Shown here in pieces: positions 57,401 through 64,000 of a DNA stretch of 64,000 bases. Positions within the stretch are counted from its first letter, which is position 1. Each line of letters opens with the position of its first letter. The stretch spans positions 9,367,001-9,431,000 of the forward strand of contig NC_088326.1 in NCBI RefSeq assembly GCF_910592395.1. The letters run 5' to 3'. The position numbers and the translations under genes are program-made. This DNA comes from Lineus longissimus (lineage: Eukaryota > Nemertea > Pilidiophora > Heteronemertea > Lineidae). Under the pieces are notes generated by a model. That model worked only from the letters and a program-made list of their open reading frames with translations. It searched no databases and had not been told where the DNA came from.

Positions 57401-58619
57401 TATATACCTGCGGATATAATCGGTGGTTGATAAAGGGGGGAGAGTAATGTAATTGAAACTGCAAATACTCTAGTCTCATCGATCTAAGATCGGTTTATTA
57501 ACTTGAGGCATGACCGCCCGCAGTATAATATGCATTAAACAGGCCAAGGTTCCGTCATACCGATTGGCTCAAACTTGTTGGTCTTCAAGTTATGCTAGAT
57601 TAGCATTAAGAATGAACTGATCACTTGTTACCTATAAACAACTATACATCTATCAATGGTTGTGGTGTGGTCGATAAATTTTCCTGTCTATCAGCCTTGG
57701 TCGATTGGCAACGAATCTTCAATCAACGAAATCCCATTGATAATAAAGTGAAATTCTTATGTGGGCCTCCCATTATTCTGAACCTTTACTGCAGTGAAAT
57801 TGATGCACTGGCGAATGGCATACCCATAACATAACCGTAAAGGGGATGAAATAATAGGGAGGTTTCGCAACCGCCCGGTTAGGCCCTTCGACGACGTTTA
57901 TCTATTGTTCAGGTAAACTCACACAATAGATAAACGTCGTCGTAGGGCCTAAACGGGTGGTTGCGAAACCTCGCTATTGTGTCATCTAGACACAGCGTTC
58001 TCCCAATTTTCCTACCGACATCCGCCAGGGTACCAATGGCGAATGCGTGGTGTTCGAACCAATTTTCCTTCGGACTTTAATCGTAGCGGGATGATTAACA
58101 GGCAGAGATACTGGGTCATCCAAAATTGATACTTGCTGTTAGCAAACAACATGTTATTTCATGATTAAGGTTTCAGACTTGAGGAAATTCACCCACTTCC
58201 TCTTCACCTTAAAGAGGGCGCTAGTGATGTAACGAATGGAGGAGATGTCAATCCAAGAATTTTATGAAAACAAATGGAAACAAAAAGGCTGGTAAATAGA
58301 GGGAAAGTCAACAAAATATTTTGTTTAGATCATTCACCTATTAGAGTATCCTTAGCTCGGACTCCATCGCCAGTATCACAAAAGGAACGTGTCGATCTCA
58401 TCTATCATCATTTAGCAAACAACAAAGGGAAAAAGTCAAAATCGGGAGTACTCAAAACGTTACACCGGGTTGAAACTCACCTGATACCTGATAATTGTCC
58501 TTTTTTTCCCATTGATAAGCCTTGTAGTCATGGTAGTAACTAACGTAGAAGAGTGGCAGGCAGATTACCAGGACACCAACGATGCCCTTTGTAGCAAAAA
58601 AATTTATGTTTAAAGGCAT
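54418..58619 (-). CDS. HNK-1-family carbohydrate sulfotransferase (3 exons)
   Basis: Type II Golgi enzyme predicted to transfer sulfate from PAPS to a glycan (Sulfotransfer_2 family, as in CHST8-14). Exons on the - strand: 58619-58481, 57362-57289 and 55284-54418, phases 1 and 0; total 1080 nt, 359 residues. Exon 1 gives a short cytoplasmic tail, a membrane anchor (GIVGVLVICLPLFYVSYY) and a stem start. Exon 2 is stem. Exon 3 holds the catalytic domain with the 5'-phosphosulfate-binding loop TIAKVACSNWKRL (about 126-138), the 3'-phosphate-binding VRDPLERVLSAYR (188-200), and the family's later HWQPY and YDIIAKYETL segments. Length is normal for the family. Exon 3 is strongly supported; exons 1 and 2 rest on splice consensus, phase fit and a sensible membrane anchor. 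Acceptor substrate (chondroitin, dermatan or other) cannot be inferred. Confidence 0.85.
55885..56457 (+). pseudogene. Harbinger transposase, N-terminal part only
   Basis: The frame shows RIFRDRIHPFDEYDDVDLLK, RYRMPRPVLMQVVDLL, AIRYYATGSFQLVDGD and LSQPTLSRIVTRV, the DNA-binding N-terminus of HARBI1-type transposases. It runs to TPNVVGV and then becomes the antisense of the Myb-like gene before stopping. The DDE catalytic domain is absent, so it cannot transpose by itself. Confidence 0.85.
56318..56653 (-). pseudogene. Myb/SANT-like DNA-binding protein, N-terminal part
   Basis: From the ATG at 56653 the - strand reads RARGANFTSKEVGKLVDLVE, then KKQKVWNRTTRRVNVI and FRKKWDDLKLKAKRK. This is the Myb_DNA-bind_5-type domain of Harbinger partner proteins, with its tryptophans in place. 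After KRKP the frame enters antisense transposase sequence. The DNA-binding domain is complete and the C-terminal part is lost. Confidence 0.8.
56776..56911. mobile_element. Hairpin MITE inside the Harbinger element
   Basis: Arms of about 55 bp contain AGAGCTATACCCTATACTAC and TATACGCGAACAATAG, mirrored on the right, with a loop of about 30 bp. Confidence 0.85.
57289..57362 (-). CDS. Sulfotransferase exon 2: stem
   Basis: A 74-nt exon between CCGTTCCAG| and AAAAG|GTATGT. It takes phase 1 in and gives phase 0 out, exactly bridging exons 1 and 3. Encodes TTEVPFVYQNHYEVAP and a Gln-rich end. Confidence 0.6.
57504..57712. repeat. Inverted-repeat pair, right member
   Basis: Inverted, diverged copy of 54063-54287, lying in intron 1 of the sulfotransferase gene. 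Confidence 0.6.
57853..57979. mobile_element. Hairpin MITE in sulfotransferase intron 1
   Basis: Arms of about 55 bp: GGTTTCGCAACC and GACGACGTTTATCTATTGT, mirrored on the right with few mismatches. Confidence 0.85.
58481..58619 (-). CDS. Sulfotransferase exon 1: membrane anchor
   Basis: Starts MPLNINFFATK, then an 18-residue hydrophobic segment and a charged stem, and ends at CAG|GTGAGT in phase 1. The antisense open frame across it is a by-product. Confidence 0.6.
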
Positions 58620-59207
58620 TTCCTTGTCAAACTATGGACTGAAATATCATGAAGTTCTGGATCAAATTTGGCATAGAAACACTCCTCGGATCTCAATTCC
58701 CGGATTCGATTTGAGGTACAATATAGTCCACGAGAGTTTATAAACTGGTGGCTATATAGGCCTAAACAGAGCATTGGCTTGAATTAAAAACTGGATAAAT
58801 CCGTTGGATTATTAGGCTATAACTGCCAGGATGTGAAGCGTAGAGAACTTGACACATTGTCACATAATACTGTCGACACTGTGTGTGAAAAAGGGAAAAT
58901 ACTTTGAAAGGACTTACCTCTTTGTAATAATCCAGTTTAGCAAGCTAATGTCTGGACTGCACAGATCGAGCTTATAAACGTATAGCCACAAATGAATTAA
59001 CTTAAAGCTCTTAATGCTCAGAAACACACGTAACTTAGGCATTTTCAGCACTAATGACTTTGCAACGAACTGACAGCGGTGGTGAAATGGGAATACGTAC
59101 AGGAAGTTTGTGTATGGGGTACGGGGTTCTATATTGCGCTAAATAATGCCAATGGTCCTTTAAACCAAGGCATATTGTGCTACATGCGTTTTCACTTGCT
59201 TTCCCTT
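58620..59207. other. Presumed 5' flank of the sulfotransferase gene
   Basis: No coding feature seen. The promoter and 5' UTR of the - strand sulfotransferase should lie here, but no clear TATA or CCAAT element in the right place is visible. Confidence 0.3.
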
Positions 59208-59612
59208 GATACTTCACTGTCGGTATTGATTGTCTCACCCAAACCGCTCGGACGGAGCTAAAATATATTAGCACCAAGACGTCACAGGGTAGATCCATGG
59301 CTCCAGGAAGCGCCTTAATTAGATATGTCGGCTGCCCAGTCACCTCATATGCTACATAAGTACTGTAGTTTCCATCAACGAATTACACAAAAAATGAAAA
59401 ATTCTATCTGACTGAGTCATCACGCTTTTCCGACGTTGACTCCAATTTGACCAGAGTTAGCTCTGAATGCATCGATCCTTTCTATGTGGAATGATGCACC
59501 GGTAAGGCACTTCCTGGACCCATGGATCTACCCCGTGTCGTCTTGGTGCTAATATATATTAGCTCCACCCGAGCGGTTTGGGTGAGACAATCAATACCGA
59601 CAGTGAAGTATC
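59208..59612. mobile_element. Fold-back element with about 115-bp arms
   Basis: GATACTTCACTGTCGGTATT and the following sequence, including ATTAGCACCAAGACG and TAGATCCATGG, recur inverted at 59490-59612. The loop is about 165 bp. No coding content. Confidence 0.8.
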
Positions 59613-59847
59613 CATTTCTATTCTAAAACACCTCAAATTAAATGTCGAATAGTGTGGTTTTAAGTGCTTTTTGAAATTCTTCCACATTTTGCACCAACCC
59701 AAGCGGTTTGGATTGTCTCACTCAAACCTCTATGGTGAAAACGTGGCTATATACTAAAATACATTATCCATGAAAATGAAATATTCTCACTCGGGAGTTT
59801 TTCTGCTTTGTATGATCATTTTATCTAATGTATCCTACATGTACATA

Positions 59848-59955
59848 TACTGTGGAGACGCTATTAAGCCGGTTGAAGAGTGCCTGTTGAAAAAGTCTAC
59901 ATTACGTGTAATAGGCCTCCCGGACCAAAACCGGCTAAATAGAGTCGACACAGTA
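59848..59955. mobile_element. Hairpin MITE, copy 2 of the 34120-34235 family
   Basis: Ends TACTGTGGAGACGCTATTAA and a mirrored GGCTAAATAGAGTCGACACAG, with an internal ACGTGTAATAGGCCT shared in part with the GPCR-intron copy. Confidence 0.8.
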
Positions 59956-60440
59956 TATACTTTATTCTCGGTTTTAAACGACCAGTCATCCGTTGGCCAT
60001 GCCCAAAACCACGATCACAATACTGCATAGCCACATTCATGAATGGAGGCATGTCTTCAAGCGCGAATTCTGTCTTGATTGGCTAGTTTACCAATTAATT
60101 GATAGATTTGACGTAACCGGCTGGTTATCATACTAGTAATCGACACCATTTTTTTCAATGAGCGGCAAAGATAAGATTACACACTGCGGGCCTATGCCTC
60201 GTATTGGCCTGAGCGTTAGCAATGCTAAATTATGACCGTCTCATTGTTGAAAAGGGGCCGGACATACCACATGCTGAATTGATCGTTTAAAATCGAGAAT
60301 AAAGTATATACTAGTACTTATGTGATATTTCTATATGCTATTTCTTTCCTGCGGAAGAATAGAAAATAAATAAATACACATACACAATATAATATATATA
60401 TTCACTAAGAAATGATAAGAATCACGGAAAAAGTTAGGAA

Positions 60441-60560
60441 AAAAATTAACCGCTCCGGGTTTTGAACTCAGGTCGCTGGCGTGATAGGCCAGTGTCTTTA
60501 CAATTCCTAAAAATGGAGTGGCGATCTTGCATGTATATCTCAGGTGCCGGGCTCTGTTCA
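60441..60560 (-). repeat. tRNA-like sequence, possible SINE
   Basis: On the - strand a five-base stem CTGGC/GCCAG encloses a seven-base loop CTATCAC, followed by a T-arm-like GAGTTCAAAACCC. The acceptor and D arms are not convincing, so this is at best a tRNA-derived SINE or a tRNA relic. Confidence 0.3.
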
Positions 60561-60640
60561 TACGAAAAAACACACGATCTCAGGATGTTCATACGAAAAC
60601 ACACACGAAAAACACATTCCGCGCTACAAAAAAAAAAATA

Positions 60641-62699
60641 CTGTATACGTTGCATTTGCTGGCCCACCACCACAAGAAGACCAGAATAGGCCTATATTAC
60701 TCCTTATACATGTTTTAGGCCTTCATAGATCAACTGCATTGTTCAGGGAATTAGGCCTAGGCCTGTGGGAAAAACTGACATAATAACACATTGATTTGAA
60801 CACACGGGGCTTTATTGGAGAGCATTACCCTATCAATCTCACTCATCTAAATCTTCAAGAAAATGAAGATCATCTTCGGGATTATCAGCATCAACTTCAA
60901 AGTGTACCTCATCATTTTGATGAGGCGGATTTTCTTGATTGCCTTCAAGCCCACTCACTCACCATGCTGTATTGATTGCTTCTGGGGCAATTCTCTCCCA
61001 GGCAGTTGATACCATCTGAATTACAGCATCCCTGGTGATTTGTGGGGAACGACCATGAATGTCATTGTTCTCAATTTTCCACTCCTTCCATAGGCGTCTC
61101 ATTGTACATTTGAAGCTGCGGATGATGGTCAGATCCAAAGGTTGTACCAGTGAGGTACATCTCCCTGGTATCAGCCCTATGAACCCGGGAGTGTCCTCTA
61201 CATGGTCACGCACTTGTTGATGCCGGTGCGCTGGGAACATGTCCCAAATTAGGAGGAATGGAAAGTTGTCTCCCACAAACGGTATGAGGCAATCATTTAC
61301 CCAAGCAATCAGTGTCTGCCAACTTGCCCAGCCTGTTTGCGAGCCCGTTACCCGCACACCATTGGGGGCAGTTGCCCGAAGTCGAGCGATTTCTGGACCA
61401 TCATCGCGCAGACCCTTGAAAATTATACTTGCAGGGAGTTTTCTCCCACACGCAGTCATTGCTAAAGTCACCGTACACCCTAATTTTGCATTTCCTCGCG
61501 AAGTTCGTATGTCCACTTGTTTCAAACCTTTCAAAGAGTACGTGTACGTGGGTGCGATGTCCCAAAGAACAAAAGTTTCATCCATGTTGACGATAATCTG
61601 TATTCCATTATCATTGATAATGTTTCGGACCTCATTTTGAAATGCCGTTACCAACTCTGCAGCATTGAGCGGTATTGATGTAGAGTCTTTGCAAGTCTTC
61701 CTGTAGCTAATACCATGACGAGTCAAGAAACCTTGTAACCATCCACTTGATGCTGAAAATGGTATGAGATGAGGGTGCAGTTCCATCCAATGTTCTCTCT
61801 GTTCCTCAGGAAGATCGTGCCACCAAATATTGAAGAACCGTTCACCCTGGAACATCAGGTTACTCCCAGCTATTGGAAGACCATGTTCTCGACGCTGTAG
61901 GAACCAATCATTTAAGAGTCTCTCTACCTCTGGCCATCTACCTGAAATGAGAGAGGAAAATCGTAAGGGCCACATCACCTGCGGGCCTACCAGCCCCCAA
62001 CTACATTTCACCTCATTCACCTGATTCATTTCCCCGATGCACCAAGGTCATCAGGATAACTAACCTGTGCCATCAATTCCATGTTGCCTTAGCCTTTGCA
62101 TCTGTCGCAATCTGTATGTGGATTCTCGGTGTCTCTCGCGCAATTCATCCTCTTCCTGTATCCATCGCGCAATGGTCCTTCGGGGAATGCCACGTAGCTG
62201 TCCATATTCTGAAGGAGTAATCCCATTTGGCCTTGCAATGTTCAGCTCATGGTACTCATCAAGTCGCCTGATACGAATATCTAATGATTAAGCGTTCAGT
62301 CTGCGAGGAATTACGACGTTTTCATTATCACCAACAGCATCATTTTCATTACGGTCCTCCTCAGCTCCATTCCCATTGTCCTTGCACCAAAGACGGTGCA
62401 AAATCAGGAGAAAAAGAATTGTCCTTACAAGCATGCTGACAACATCAACTGCCTTGGCCTCAACATCTTGCTAATCAATATTGCATAAGATTGTTTTCAA
62501 AGGCCTAACTTTCATTGACAGTTAATGTCAGTGTGCCAGCAGACTGCTGACAGGGCAATCCGTAGCTTCCAAAATTATTATACAACATTTCAGTGAATGG
62601 TGACAAATGGAACTCTCCTCGTGGCCTTAAACACGTATAAGGAGTAATATAGGCCTATTCTGGTCTTCTTGTGGTGGCCAGCAAATGCAACGTATACAG
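60641..62699. mobile_element. Pogo/Tigger-like DNA transposon, nearly complete
   Basis: Inverted ends of about 80 bp start CTGTATACGTTGCATTTGCT and are flanked by TA at 60639-60640 and 62700-62701, the Tc1/mariner-type duplication. The arms differ at few positions. The 2.06-kb element encodes one transposase on the - strand. Well-preserved ends suggest fairly recent movement. Confidence 0.9.
60838..62280 (-). pseudogene. Pogo/Tigger-like DDE transposase, two exons
   Basis: Exon 1 (about 62280-62065) gives a helix-turn-helix (GITPSEYGQLRGIPRRTIAR). A 123-bp intron (62064-61942, GT-AG, phase 1) joins it to exon 2, with RWPEVERLLNDWFLQRRE (CENP-B-type second HTH). The DDE_1 core follows, with acidic residues in IIVNMDETFV, LLIWDMFPAH and SLVQPLDLTI. 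The catalytic frame is open to a TGA at 60959-60961. Beyond it the same frame continues for about 40 acidic codons (ending FLEDLDE) to a second stop, so the first stop probably truncates the original protein. A TAA just before exon 1 and no in-frame ATG there leave the start uncertain. Confidence 0.8.
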
Positions 62700-63041
62700 T
62701 ATGGAGAGTTAGCTGAATGGCTTAACGGGTAGAATCTACATGCACATACTAAAAAATAGGATATTCCATCCAGCGGTTAAGGCGGTGGTAGACATAAAGA
62801 TACTTATACAAGTTCTAGTATTAATATACAGATTAATAAAAGATCAACAATCAACGTCCAGCTTAGCGTGTTATGGCGAATGCATCAGCACTCGATCAAC
62901 TTTGAGAGGTCCAATAAATCCACACATTTACATGAACTGGATCCTTATTTGAACTTCATGGAGATTCGAAGGTTTAGTTGGCAAGGTTGGTAGTCTGATT
63001 TAACGTGAATATTTTGCGATGCTTTAGTGAACTAACGTGAT
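62700..63041. other. Intergenic gap, nothing recognised
   Basis: AT-rich sequence between the pogo element and the stop codon of the gene at 63042. No polyadenylation signal for that - strand gene was identified. Confidence 0.3.
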
Positions 63042-64000
63042 CTATGCTTTACCCTCCAAATTATCGGTTCTACTGTAGACATTAATTCCCTTATACACAT
63101 GGTGCCCATCAGACGTCTGATAGTATATTTGACATATGCTCCACTGTTGGTCAACCCATACCATATGTCGAACAAATCGTTTCCTATCCACTGCCATCGA
63201 CCTTTGAATTTCAACATTACGTCGAATTACCACATACTCGCCCTTTTCATTCAGAATCGAGTTGGTTCTTGACAAACATAAAAGCAATTCGACAATGCTT
63301 ATATATGACTGAGTTAATTCAAAACGATAAAGGAATATTCGACTTTTGTAATTCGTCCATAGATGTATCGGGTGGCCTTTTATTAACAGCGTGTGATACT
63401 TCTGCAGTGCTGTTTTAATGCGTATATCAGGAAAAAACATAAACTTTAGAGAATCTGGATGTCCCAAGAGAAAAGCAGCGCCATATTCAAATAAAGGTAG
63501 CAGTTCACTGCGGATTAGCTTTGCTCCTCTAATCAAAGGAAGGTAGTTGTAGACAGTGTAATTATGTAACATTGTACATATCCATTCGTTATTCTTGAAT
63601 TCCCACTGTACATTATACAAAGTCAGCCGCCACAATTTTCTTGAATAAATCTTCCCAAAATAAGCGATTGTAGCCAGATCAACGCTGAATGCAATCCTAC
63701 ATATTTCCTTCTCTTTAGCTGGAATTATGAGACGTCCAACATGTCTGCCTGTCGTAAAATCGTATATCTTTCCATAACCAGAGATAGCCTTTGACTTCTT
63801 GAGACGTAACGAAATTATATACTTGGAGATAATTTTGACATAATGCCTGCCTGGCCCATCATAGTAAGACATATTATATCTTACCCGCGAGCTTTGACCA
63901 TGGTGGCGAAAAGTAACATCGGTTCTATAGAAAATTAATCGTTTCCAAGGTACAGGCTGTTCATGATAGCTTACCAAAAGCAAAGGAAATGTGGCATGCA
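63042..64000 (-). CDS. Unrecognised single-exon gene, 3' part (runs off the right edge)
   Basis: An uninterrupted - strand frame of about 319 codons enters at the right edge and stops at 63042-63044. The sequence is rich in Tyr, Trp, Arg and Lys, with alternating short beta-like strands and turns. The segment KIYDFTTGRHVGRL resembles one blade of a beta-propeller (the 'xYDxxTGxxxxxL' pattern). No signal peptide, membrane segment or catalytic motif is visible in this part. Length and clean frame argue for a real gene. It could be the propeller half of an F-box-type protein, but that is only a guess. The start is outside the window. Confidence 0.65.
   Translation of the reverse strand, partial: HATFPLLLVSYHEQPVPWKRLIFYRTDVTFRHHGQSSRVRYNMSYYDGPGRHYVKIISKYIISLRLKKSKAISGYGKIYDFTTGRHVGRLIIPAKEKEICRIAFSVDLATIAYFGKIYSRKLWRLTLYNVQWEFKNNEWICTMLHNYTVYNYLPLIRGAKLIRSELLPLFEYGAAFLLGHPDSLKFMFFPDIRIKTALQKYHTLLIKGHPIHLWTNYKSRIFLYRFELTQSYISIVELLLCLSRTNSILNEKGEYVVIRRNVEIQRSMAVDRKRFVRHMVWVDQQWSICQIYYQTSDGHHVYKGINVYSRTDNLEGKA

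Noticed and set aside
58274-58543. Open frame of 89 codons on the + strand
   Set aside because: It overlaps in antisense the membrane-anchor exon of the sulfotransferase, which has better splice and phase support; the + product resembles nothing.
61239-61640. Open frame of 133 codons on the + strand
   Set aside because: Antisense of the pogo transposase catalytic core.
1-64000. CRISPR arrays, bacterial operons, rRNA genes
   Set aside because: No regularly spaced direct repeats of CRISPR type, no ribosome-binding sites and no rRNA-like stretches; the gene structure is clearly that of an animal.

Overview
This is animal nuclear DNA: split genes with GT-AG introns and phase-matched exons, short tandem repeats, and very many small inverted-repeat transposons (MITEs). 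The mix of BEL/Pao, PIF/Harbinger and pogo elements, a latrophilin-type adhesion GPCR and frequent 'taggcct' words suggests a marine invertebrate, perhaps a non-vertebrate deuterostome (hemichordate, echinoderm or cephalochordate) or a lophotrochozoan. The species cannot be fixed from the sequence alone.

Three host genes can be read. (1) A complete-looking adhesion GPCR on the + strand, 15 coding exons from 19203 to 39653, modelled at 784 codons: signal peptide, SUEL/rhamnose-binding lectin, HormR, GAIN with GPS, seven membrane helices, short tail. This is the latrophilin/Cirl plan in compact form. (2) A HNK-1-family carbohydrate sulfotransferase on the - strand, three exons from 58619 to 54418, modelled at 359 residues: a type II Golgi enzyme. 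(3) The 3' part of an unrecognised single-exon gene on the - strand, 63042 to the right edge. A terminal exon of an unknown gene lies at 564-710.

Region by region. 0.9-2.2 kb: a TIR element with a nested PIF/Harbinger derivative carrying a MADF exon. 5.1-10.4 kb: a broken BEL/Pao retroelement on the - strand, whose gag N-terminal part seems to lie at 15.9-16.5 kb beyond a 5.4-kb intervening block. 17.7-18.0 kb: a minisatellite. 19.2-39.7 kb: the GPCR, with introns full of MITEs, a 1.7-kb TIR element holding a near-identical 472-bp tandem duplication, and a five-copy 302-bp repeat. 40-54 kb: repeats, retroelement scraps and a broken laminin-like coiled-coil fragment. 54.4-58.6 kb: the sulfotransferase, with an internally deleted PIF/Harbinger element in intron 2. 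60.6-62.7 kb: a well-preserved pogo/Tigger-like transposon.

The host genes show no sign of acting in one pathway; they share a neighbourhood rich in transposons. The splice models come from reading consensus sites and phase continuity by eye. No transcript data or homology search was available.
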